Part shown: piece after piece, positions 23,932 to 31,413 of the stretch
Layout of the letters: every line of letters starts with the position of its first letter
Numbering within the stretch: the stretch's first letter is position 1
Assembly: GCF_001637325.1 (NCBI RefSeq)
Contig: NZ_LRXL01000026.1
Location: 1,054,001 to 1,118,000 of the forward strand
Direction: 5' to 3'
From: Cochleicola gelatinilyticus
Lineage (GTDB): Bacteria; Bacteroidota; Bacteroidia; Flavobacteriales; Flavobacteriaceae
DNA length: 64,000 nt
The notes under the pieces: model-generated
What the model saw: only the letters and a program-made list of their open reading frames with translations
Told to the model about the DNA's origin: nothing
Database searches by the model: none
Translations under genes and position numbers: made by a program

Positions 23932-25701
23932 TAAAAAAGTTTGTAAAGTAGCGCGAATTGCTTCCGAAGAAATCCCTGTTTCCTTTTGTAATTCTTTAAT
24001 GCTTCCATGTTCGGGAAAGGTGTCTGGAATACCCAATATTTTTATGGTGTTCTTATAGTGGTATGTGGCAGCAAATTCGACAATAGCACTTCCGAAGCCA
24101 CCTTTAATAACTCCATCTTCAACGGTAATAATTACGTTATAGTGATTAAATATTTTGTGAAGCAAACGCTCATCCAAAGGTTTAATAAATCGCATGTCAT
24201 AGCATCCAATCGAATCTTTTTCAGATATTAAATTTATAGCAACCTTTACATTATCTAAAATAGCTCCTATAGATAATATTGCAATTGCTGTCCCTTCTTT
24301 CAACGGTATTCCTTGACCTATTTTAATCTTCGAAAAAGGTTTTTCCCAATCTAAAATACTTCCTCTTCCACGAGGATATCTTATAGCAATGGGTAAGTCA
24401 AGCTTTAATTGCGCTGTATAAAGTATGTTGCGTAATTCTATTTCGTTAGATGGGGCACAAATAATTAAATTGGGAATACATCTAAGAAATGCGATATCGA
24501 AAATGCCATGATGCGTCGCGCCGTCTTCTCCCACCAATCCTGCCCGGTCGATGCAAAAGATTACAGGCAATTTTTGAAGACATACATCGTGAATTAATTG
24601 GTCGTAGGCACGTTGCAAAAAGGTAGAATAAATCGTACAAAATACTTGAAGACCTTGTGTAGCCAATCCTGCTGCTAAAGTAACCGCATGTTGTTCTGCA
24701 ATTCCCACATCGAAAGCGCGTTCTGGGAAGGCTTCCATCATATATTTTAAAGAGCTTCCGGTTGGCATTGCGGGAGTAATCCCAATAATTTTTTTATTTT
24801 CTGAAGCTAACGCGACAAGTGTTTTTCCGAAAACATCTTGAAATTTAGGAGAAAGAGATTGTGAGTCTTCTGGATAGAGATCTCCAGTTTTACCATCAAA
24901 TTTACCTGGTGCATGATAGGTAATCTGATTTTCTTCTGCTTGCCGTAGCCCTTTGCCTTTTTTAGTGATTACATGAAGAATTTTTGGTCCCTCAATGGAC
25001 TGAAGCCGTTTCAACTCTGAAATTAATTTAGTAAGATCATGACCGTCTACAGGGCCAGAGTAATTAAAATTTAAGGCCTCGAAAACAGTTTCGGTTTCGG
25101 GTGCGCCGTCAAGAGTAACTTTGGTAAAATAATCTTTTAAAGCTCCTACACTTGGGTCGATTCCTATGGCATTATCATTTAAGATCACCAGAATGTTTGT
25201 GTTGGTAACACCTGCATGATTTAACGCTTCGAATGCCATACCACTGGCAATTGAAGCATCCCCAACAACTGCAATATGTTGTCGTTTTTTATTTCCAGAT
25301 AGATTTGCTGCGATTGCCATTCCTAAAACAGCAGAAATTGCAGTGCTGCTATGTCCAGTGCCAAATGTGTCGTAAATGCTTTCAGCGCGTTTGGGAAACC
25401 CGCTAATGCCACCCGACTGTCGGTTGGTGTGAAAAGTGTCTTTTCTTCCCGTTAAAATTTTATGTCCGTATGCTTGATGTCCCACATCCCAAACCAAAAG
25501 ATCTTCAGGAGTTTGAAATACATAGTGAAGCGCAATAGTTAGTTCGACAACGCCGAGACTTGCCCCCAAGTGACCTGCTTTTATAGAGACCATATGAATA
25601 ATGAACGCCCGAAGTTCTTCCGCTAATTGAAGCAATTCATGAGACTCCAGTTTCCGAACATCTGCGGGATCATTAATAGTATCAAGTACGTCTGTTTTCA
25701 C
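23929..25701 (-). CDS. dxs: 1-deoxy-D-xylulose-5-phosphate synthase
   Basis: This thiamine-diphosphate enzyme joins pyruvate and glyceraldehyde-3-phosphate in the first step of the MEP isoprenoid pathway. Typical blocks are HLGASLGVVELTIALHYVF, VWDVGHQAYGHKILTGR, the ThDP/Mg site GDASIASGMAFEALNHAG with downstream NDN, and VGEDGATHHGIFDIAFL. I prefer the GTG start at 25701 (KTDVLDTIN...) over ATG 25716: the ATG overlaps a TATCTTTG -7 element (25713-25706), and the shorter N-terminus fits flavobacterial Dxs as I recall it. The polyprenyl synthase at 43012 lies in the same overall pathway. Confidence 0.93.
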   Translation of the reverse strand: MKTDVLDTINDPADVRKLESHELLQLAEELRAFIIHMVSIKAGHLGASLGVVELTIALHYVFQTPEDLLVWDVGHQAYGHKILTGRKDTFHTNRQSGGISGFPKRAESIYDTFGTGHSSTAISAVLGMAIAANLSGNKKRQHIAVVGDASIASGMAFEALNHAGVTNTNILVILNDNAIGIDPSVGALKDYFTKVTLDGAPETETVFEALNFNYSGPVDGHDLTKLISELKRLQSIEGPKILHVITKKGKGLRQAEENQITYHAPGKFDGKTGDLYPEDSQSLSPKFQDVFGKTLVALASENKKIIGITPAMPTGSSLKYMMEAFPERAFDVGIAEQHAVTLAAGLATQGLQVFCTIYSTFLQRAYDQLIHDVCLQKLPVIFCIDRAGLVGEDGATHHGIFDIAFLRCIPNLIICAPSNEIELRNILYTAQLKLDLPIAIRYPRGRGSILDWEKPFSKIKIGQGIPLKEGTAIAILSIGAILDNVKVAINLISEKDSIGCYDMRFIKPLDERLLHKIFNHYNVIITVEDGVIKGGFGSAIVEFAATYHYKNTIKILGIPDTFPEHGSIKELQKETGISSEAIRATLQTFL

Positions 25702-25794
25702 AAAACAAAGATACATTTTGAAATGGTACTTATTTAGGAGTTTAAAACTTTATGGATAAATAAAGAAAGTTCCATATTCATTTTTTTTAATTTT

Positions 25795-25857
25795 ACTCAA
25801 TACTCAATACTCAATACTCAATACTCAATACTCAATACTCAATACTCAATACTCAAT
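25795..25857 (+). repeat. Nine perfect copies of ACTCAAT
   Basis: A 63-base tract of nine head-to-tail heptamers with no sequence variation ends five bases before the tadA ATG (25863) and lies in the divergent dxs-tadA promoter gap. Such simple repeats change copy number by slippage; a change here would alter spacing in 7-base steps. Confidence 0.97.
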
Positions 25858-25862
25858 ACATA

Positions 25863-26312
25863 ATGATAGATCCTTACGACGATACTTATTTTATGAAACG
25901 CGCCTTACAGGAAGCTGAAGCTGCTTATGAAAAGGATGAAATTCCGATTGGAGCTGTGGTTGCGATAGACAACAAGGTCATTGCAAGAGCTCATAATTTA
26001 ACCGAAACATTAAACGATGTGACTGCTCATGCGGAGATGCAAGCTATAACGGCTGCCGCGAATTATCTTGGAGGAAAGTATTTGCACAAATGCACATTGT
26101 ATGTCACTATCGAGCCTTGCCAAATGTGTGCAGGAGCATTGTTTTGGAGCCAGATTAATCGTGTTGTGTATGGAGCTAGAGATGAACAAAGGGGTTGTAT
26201 CGAGATGAATACAAAGTTGCACCCAAAAACTAAGTTGAGTGGTGGAGTTCTTTCTGAAGAATGCTCTACACTTCTCAAACGATTTTTTGTTGAGAAACGA
26301 AATTTGAATTAA
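25863..26312 (+). CDS. tadA: tRNA-specific adenosine deaminase
   Basis: The 149-residue zinc deaminase has H56-A-E58 (TAHAEMQAI) and PC86xxC89 (EPCQMCAGAL), plus the ALFWSQINRVVYGARD block characteristic of TadA. It converts A34 to inosine in tRNA-Arg(ACG). The start is ATG 25863, directly behind a heptamer repeat tract, so little space remains for a normal ribosome binding site. Confidence 0.92.
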   Translation: MIDPYDDTYFMKRALQEAEAAYEKDEIPIGAVVAIDNKVIARAHNLTETLNDVTAHAEMQAITAAANYLGGKYLHKCTLYVTIEPCQMCAGALFWSQINRVVYGARDEQRGCIEMNTKLHPKTKLSGGVLSEECSTLLKRFFVEKRNLN

Positions 26313-26349
26313 TAAAAAAACCCTCTTTCGCAGTATGCTTAAGAGGGTT
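26312..26349 (-). terminator. Terminator of the cold shock gene
   Basis: AACCCTCTT (26319-26327) pairs with AAGAGGGTT (26341-26349); on the minus strand a T-run follows. It also lies at the end of tadA. Confidence 0.8.
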
Positions 26350-26372
26350 GTAAATCTTATACAGTATATCGC

Positions 26373-26570
26373 TTAGTCGTGGAGTACGCGAACTTGCGCA
26401 GCAACCATTCCTTTTCTTCCTTCTTCTTCAACATATTCTACTTTGTCACCTTCGTTAAGGGCTTCCCCATTAAGACCGGTTACGTGTACAAAAATGTCTT
26501 TTCCAGTATCATCGTTTGTGATAAAACCAAAACCTTTAGATTCGTTAAAAAACTTTACTGTTCCTTCCAT
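26373..26570 (-). CDS. Cold shock protein (CspA family)
   Basis: Starting at ATG 26570 this is a 65-residue single cold-shock domain: MEGTVKFFNESKGFGFIT with RNP1 (KGFGFI) and RNP2 (DIFVHV). It binds single-stranded RNA/DNA and probably acts as an RNA chaperone. The longer frame adds ten unrelated hydrophobic residues and is unlikely. A TACATTTG -7 element at 26607-26600 leaves a short 5' leader. Confidence 0.92.
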   Translation of the reverse strand: MEGTVKFFNESKGFGFITNDDTGKDIFVHVTGLNGEALNEGDKVEYVEEEGRKGMVAAQVRVLHD

Positions 26571-26662
26571 GGTAATAAAAAATAAATTAATAATTATCAC
26601 AAATGTAGCATAAATCTCGAGCGATATGTTAAAAATATATAATTTTTCCTATCCCATTTGGG

Positions 26663-26911
26663 TTACAATTTGTTTTCCTTAGTGTAATCTCTCATCTTTT
26701 CAATATTCTCTTTCGTTAACATATAGTCTTTTACATTCCGATTTTTCCATCTTTTGTAAATAAACAATGGCATCGTTATGAAAAATGTAATTGCTATTGA
26801 AATACCAATAAGGAACTCACCGAGCTTGGGGTCTTCGGGTCTTACATAAAATCCATAAGAGACGCCTGCAATGGCACCGAGTAATAATAAGGTGTAAATA
26901 TATTTCATCAT
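26663..26911 (-). CDS. Small two-helix membrane protein coupled to ClC gene
   Basis: The 82-residue protein has two membrane helices (IYTLLLLGAIAGVSYGF near 4-20; FLIGISIAITFFITMPLFIY near 33-52) and a basic cytosolic tail (KRWKNRNVKDYMLTKENI). Its ATG overlaps the stop of the ClC gene in ATGA, so the two are translationally coupled. I do not recognise a family; an accessory role for the channel is only a guess. Confidence 0.65.
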   Translation of the reverse strand: MMKYIYTLLLLGAIAGVSYGFYVRPEDPKLGEFLIGISIAITFFITMPLFIYKRWKNRNVKDYMLTKENIEKMRDYTKENKL

Positions 26912-28716
26912 TTTTCTGAAAAATCAATAAGTTTTTTACGATAAGCGGTAAGTAGTTTAGACTTTGATACAAATCCGTAATACTTATTTTCATAAATAAC
27001 CGGAAGATTCCATGCACTGGTAGCTTCAAATTTATTCATAATAGTTTCCATCGAGTCTTCTTTGTAAAAGATCATTGCTGGAGCGTTTTCCATTAGGTCT
27101 CGAGCAATTACTTTGTCGTATAATTTTTGGTCGAACATTATTTTTCTAAGGTCATTTAGTAAAATAATACCTAAGAATGTATTTTCTTCATCTACAACGG
27201 GATAAATATTTCGATTCGATTTCGCAACTGCATCTGTTAATATCGTACCTAGTTTGGTTTCTGGGGTGATGGTTATAAAATTCTTTTCAATGAGGCGATC
27301 AAGATTCATTAGAAGAAGCGCATTTCTATCTTTGTTATAAGTAAGTAAGTCTCCTCTTTTGGCTAATTCTTGGGTATAAATATTATACTCTTGGGTGTTT
27401 TTAGTAATTAAAAAGGAAATAGCAACGGTGATCATTAGGGGAACAAAGAGTTCATACCCGCCGGTAATTTCAGCAATTAAAAAGATTGCGGTAAGGGGTG
27501 CGTGGATTACTCCAGCAATAAGTCCTGCCATCCCGATGAGGGTGAAATTAGCTTCAGAAACTTCGAATCCTAGTCCGATATTATTAATTACTTTAGCAAC
27601 GACATTTCCAAGTGCACTTCCCATAACCATAGTAGGAATAATAACTCCTCCCACACCTCCAGCAGCGAAAGTTGTGGTCATTGCTACAGCCTTAAAAATG
27701 GTAATCCCCATGAGCAGTAAAATTACTATCCAAATGTTGTCTTTATATGCATCGAAAGGAGTTGTTCCTAATGCGAGCATGTGATTTCCCTCTAATAAAT
27801 TATTTATGAAACTAAGTCCTTCCCCATACAGCGGCGGAATAAAATACAACATAGCTCCAATTGCGAATCCACCAATAAGTAATTTTATAAACCTGCTTTT
27901 GAAACGATCAAAGAAAGCGTAAATGCCAAAATACATCTTTGTAAAATAAATGGAAGCAATCGCTGTTCCAATTCCGAGCACGATATAGAATAACGTGTCG
28001 TTTAATGTAAACTTATCGGTTACTGCGACGTTAAAAAGCACTTCGTCTCCAAGAAAAAAATAAGAGGTTAGTACAGAAGATATGGAGGCAATGAGCAGAG
28101 GTAATAATGAAGCAAATGTAAGATCTAGGCTAAAGACTTCAACGGCAAAAACTACTGCGGCAATGGGAGATTTAAACATGGAAGCCATAGCTCCAGCTGT
28201 GGCACAGGCAATGAGCAAAGTTCTCGTTTTTTTGTCGACACGAAGCCAGCTTCCTAAATTAGAGCTTAACGCAGATCCTGAAGTTATTGCGGGCCCTAAT
28301 AACCCTACCGAACCACCAAACCCAACGGTTAGGGGTGCCATAACTAGAGGATGATAAATTAATCGGTACGAAAGCAATCCTTTTTGTCGCAATAAAGAAT
28401 ATAATAGGGAAGGAATAGAGCGTTTTATAAAAGAAGGTATCGAGGGTTTTAGTTCTTTTTTAAAGACGTATTTTTTTAGCAGATATACTAACGAAAGCCC
28501 TACCACAGGAAGAATAAAATACAAGTGATAATTGCTAAAAATAATTCCCTTTTCGAGGAGTTTCTCAATAGTGAACGTAATATTTTTTAGAGCCAATGTA
28601 ACTATACCGGCAAGCAACCCAACAACAAAACTAATAATAAGCACAAAGTTTTTCTGTGGAACATATTTATGCCGCCAGAATTGAATTTTCGAAATAAAGT
28701 TGCTCTTTGCAGACAT
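26908..28716 (-). CDS. ClC-type chloride channel/transporter with C-terminal CBS domains
   Basis: This is a ClC membrane domain of about 12 helices followed by two CBS domains (about residues 440-595; IYPVVDEENTFLGIILLNDL and WNLPVIYENKYYGFVSKSKL). Family loops are GFGGSVGLLGPAITSG and GGVGGVIIPTMVMGSALG. The position of the gating glutamate (GREGP in E. coli ClC) reads GLLGP, so Leu replaces Glu. I chose ATG 28716 because the upstream GTG at 28740 starts on the last base of a promoter -7 element. It is coupled to the small membrane protein. Confidence 0.88.
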   Translation of the reverse strand: MSAKSNFISKIQFWRHKYVPQKNFVLIISFVVGLLAGIVTLALKNITFTIEKLLEKGIIFSNYHLYFILPVVGLSLVYLLKKYVFKKELKPSIPSFIKRSIPSLLYSLLRQKGLLSYRLIYHPLVMAPLTVGFGGSVGLLGPAITSGSALSSNLGSWLRVDKKTRTLLIACATAGAMASMFKSPIAAVVFAVEVFSLDLTFASLLPLLIASISSVLTSYFFLGDEVLFNVAVTDKFTLNDTLFYIVLGIGTAIASIYFTKMYFGIYAFFDRFKSRFIKLLIGGFAIGAMLYFIPPLYGEGLSFINNLLEGNHMLALGTTPFDAYKDNIWIVILLLMGITIFKAVAMTTTFAAGGVGGVIIPTMVMGSALGNVVAKVINNIGLGFEVSEANFTLIGMAGLIAGVIHAPLTAIFLIAEITGGYELFVPLMITVAISFLITKNTQEYNIYTQELAKRGDLLTYNKDRNALLLMNLDRLIEKNFITITPETKLGTILTDAVAKSNRNIYPVVDEENTFLGIILLNDLRKIMFDQKLYDKVIARDLMENAPAMIFYKEDSMETIMNKFEATSAWNLPVIYENKYYGFVSKSKLLTAYRKKLIDFSEK

Positions 28717-28739
28717 TAAGGTAAACGATATGAGTTGCA

Positions 28740-28770
28740 CAAAGTTATACTATTCTGTGATGCACATCAA
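28740..28770 (-). promoter_or_regulatory. Promoter of the ClC gene
   Basis: TTG (28770-28768), a 20-base spacer and TAACTTTG (28747-28740) on the minus strand match the Bacteroidota consensus fully. Its position rules out the GTG at 28740 as start and supports ATG 28716. Confidence 0.7.
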
Positions 28771-28835
28771 AGGGTTTATTTTTAATATTAATCAAGTAAG
28801 AACTTTGTGTTTGTAAGCGATCTAATCTGTAATCA

Positions 28836-29390
28836 TTAAGCTTCCTTCGCGTGAAATTGCTCTTTTGTAAGTCCGTATAGAATTAAATCATGATATACGT
28901 TATTTTTTAATATGTGTTTTTCTAATTCCCCTTCTTTTTTCATTCCATTCTTACGCATTACTCTGCCAGATGCAGGATTGGAATTAAAGTGTGATGAGGT
29001 AACTTTCTGAAGCTTTAGAACTTTAAAACTGTATTTAATTACTGCTTTAGATGCTTCAGTGATATATCCTTTGTTCCAAAAAGGTTCTGCAATCCAATAT
29101 CCAATTTCAGCGCGATTCGATTTGGTTTCAATGCTTAGACCAATTCCGCCTATGAACTGGTTTTCGGGTTTGTGTCTAATTGCGAAAATGAGGTTGGTTC
29201 CTTTTTTAAAACCTTCACGAGCCATATTTATCCAAAAAACTGCATCTTTTTCAGAATAAGGGAAAGGCACATTTTGAGTAAATTCTGATATGTTCTTATT
29301 AGAAGCATACTTCACGATATCGGGAATGTCTTGTGCTTTTAATTCATTCAGAAATAATCGTTCAGTTTCTATTTTTGGAAATGTAGCCAT
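28836..29390 (-). CDS. GNAT N-acetyltransferase, RimJ/RimL-like
   Basis: The 184-residue protein begins IETERLFLNELKAQD, typical of the RimJ/RimL group, and contains EIGYWIAEPFWNKGYITEA, which is the acetyl-CoA binding strand-loop, followed by SHFNSNPASGRVMRKNGMKKEG. The acceptor (ribosomal protein, antibiotic or small amine) cannot be told. It lies just downstream of aspS on the same strand with 56 bases between. Confidence 0.85.
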   Translation of the reverse strand: MATFPKIETERLFLNELKAQDIPDIVKYASNKNISEFTQNVPFPYSEKDAVFWINMAREGFKKGTNLIFAIRHKPENQFIGGIGLSIETKSNRAEIGYWIAEPFWNKGYITEASKAVIKYSFKVLKLQKVTSSHFNSNPASGRVMRKNGMKKEGELEKHILKNNVYHDLILYGLTKEQFHAKEA

Positions 29391-29446
29391 TTTTAATTTT
29401 AGGATATTAAAAACACCTATTAGAGCAAATTGCTTCTATTGTTTTG

Positions 29447-31201
29447 TTAAAGATTTAAATCCAGTTTTAAATTTAATTCTTTTAGTTGATCTTCGTCGAT
29501 AGCAGCAGGAGCATCGATCATTACGTCGCGACCCGAATTGTTTTTAGGGAATGCAATAAAATCACGTATTGTTTCTTGTCCGCCTAGAATAGCGACCAAT
29601 CGATCTAGTCCAAAAGCAATTCCGCCATGGGGAGGTGCTCCGTATTGAAAGGCATCCATTAAAAATCCGAATTGTGCTTTTGCTTCTTCAGGAGTAAACC
29701 CTAAATAATCGAACATTTTAGCTTGAGTGGCTTTATCGTGAATACGAATAGAACCTCCGCCAATTTCATTTCCGTTTAACACCAAATCGTACGCATTGGC
29801 TTTTACGTCACCTGGATTTGTTTTAAGCAATTCCATTTGTCCCGGTTTGGGAGAAGTAAAAGGATGGTGCATTGCGTGGAAGCGATTGGTTTCTTCATCC
29901 CATTCTAAAAGTGGAAAGTCGATCACCCATAATGGTGCAAATACCTTTGGATCTCTTAATTCTAGACGTTCTGCGAGTTCCATGCGAAGGGCACTTAATT
30001 GAGCTCGAACTTTATTTTTTTCTCCAGAAAGTACGCAGATAAGATCACCTTTTTCGGCGCCGGTAGCTGCTGCCCATTTTGCAAGATCTTCTTGATCATA
30101 GAATTTATCTACTGAAGATTTATAGGTCCCATCGTCATTGCAGCGTACGTACACCATTCCTAACGCACCTACTTGTGGGCGCTTTACCCAATCGGTAAGT
30201 TTGTCAATTTCTTTTCTCGTATAGCTATTCCCATTAGGAACTGCAATTCCGACAACGAGTTCGGCTGAGTTAAATACATTAAAGTCTTTGTGTTGGGCAA
30301 CTTCATTTAGTTCACCGAATTCCATTCCGAAGCGAATATCGGGTTTGTCGTTCCCATATTTTTGCATGGCATCGTCGTAAGTCATTCGTGGGAATTCAGC
30401 CACTTCCACGCCATTGATTTCTTTTAATAAATGTCGTGTTAGGTCTTCAAAAGTATTTAAAATGTCTTCTTGTTCGATAAATGCCATTTCGCAATCGATT
30501 TGCGTAAATTCTGGCTGTCTGTCGGCTCGAAGATCTTCATCTCTAAAACATTTTACGATTTGAAAATACTTATCCATTCCACCCACCATAAGCAATTGCT
30601 TAAAAGTTTGGGGTGATTGTGGAAGGGCGTAGAACTGACCTTCATTCATTCGAGAAGGAACTACAAAATCACGAGCTCCTTCGGGAGTTGACTTAATAAG
30701 GTAAGGTGTTTCAATTTCTACGAATTGTTTTTCAGAAAGAAAATTTCGAACGGCCATGGTAACCTTATGACGAAAAATGAGGTTGTCACGAACCGGCTTT
30801 CGACGAATGTCTAAATATCGGTATTTCATACGAAGGTCTTCGCCGCCGTCTGTCTCATTCTCAATGGTAAATGGAGGTGTAAGGGATTCATTTAGAATAG
30901 TTACTTTAGTGACTAATACTTCAATGTCTCCAGTTGGAATGTTCGGGTTTTTAGACTCTCTTTCAATTACCGTACCCGTGATTTGTATTACAAACTCACG
31001 TCCTAATTTTGAAGCGATTTCCATGATTTCTTTAGAAGTACGTTCTTCGTCAAAAATAAGTTGAGTAATCCCATAACGATCACGAAGATCTGCCCAAATC
31101 ATAAACCCTTTATTTCGGGTCTTTTGTACCCAGCCAGAAAGTGTTACCGTTTCGTTGATATGTTCGGCTCTTAATTCACCGTTAGAATGTGTTCTATACA
31201 T
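29447..31201 (-). CDS. aspS: Aspartyl-tRNA synthetase
   Basis: The 584-residue class II synthetase has an N-terminal OB-fold anticodon-binding domain (about 1-110; [20 protein letters not shown]), then the catalytic core with motif 2 ([20 protein letters not shown]), a bacterial GAD insert (about 280-420) and motif 3 ([15 protein letters not shown]). It charges tRNA-Asp. A TAAATTTGC -7 element is at 31247-31239. Confidence 0.96.
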   Translation of the reverse strand: MYRTHSNGELRAEHINETVTLSGWVQKTRNKGFMIWADLRDRYGITQLIFDEERTSKEIMEIASKLGREFVIQITGTVIERESKNPNIPTGDIEVLVTKVTILNESLTPPFTIENETDGGEDLRMKYRYLDIRRKPVRDNLIFRHKVTMAVRNFLSEKQFVEIETPYLIKSTPEGARDFVVPSRMNEGQFYALPQSPQTFKQLLMVGGMDKYFQIVKCFRDEDLRADRQPEFTQIDCEMAFIEQEDILNTFEDLTRHLLKEINGVEVAEFPRMTYDDAMQKYGNDKPDIRFGMEFGELNEVAQHKDFNVFNSAELVVGIAVPNGNSYTRKEIDKLTDWVKRPQVGALGMVYVRCNDDGTYKSSVDKFYDQEDLAKWAAATGAEKGDLICVLSGEKNKVRAQLSALRMELAERLELRDPKVFAPLWVIDFPLLEWDEETNRFHAMHHPFTSPKPGQMELLKTNPGDVKANAYDLVLNGNEIGGGSIRIHDKATQAKMFDYLGFTPEEAKAQFGFLMDAFQYGAPPHGGIAFGLDRLVAILGGQETIRDFIAFPKNNSGRDVMIDAPAAIDEDQLKELNLKLDLNL

Positions 31202-31413
31202 GGATTTGTAGATTTATTCGATTCGCTTGAATGAAGGTGCAAATTTAGTAAGATTATAGTGGATTCTATTATTTTTTTTAAGCAATATGAAACGAGATTT
31301 TAATTTTTCAATTAAATATATGAACAATAGAGTTGTAACAAATAGTTAAGATTTTGTTGGTTTTTATGAATATTTAGCATTATTTTCGATCTATTAACGA
31401 AAAAAATATAATT

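Noticed and set aside
25795-25857. Heptamer array as a CRISPR or phage attachment site
   Set aside because: The units are contiguous 7-mers without spacers and no cas or integrase genes are near; it is a simple sequence repeat.
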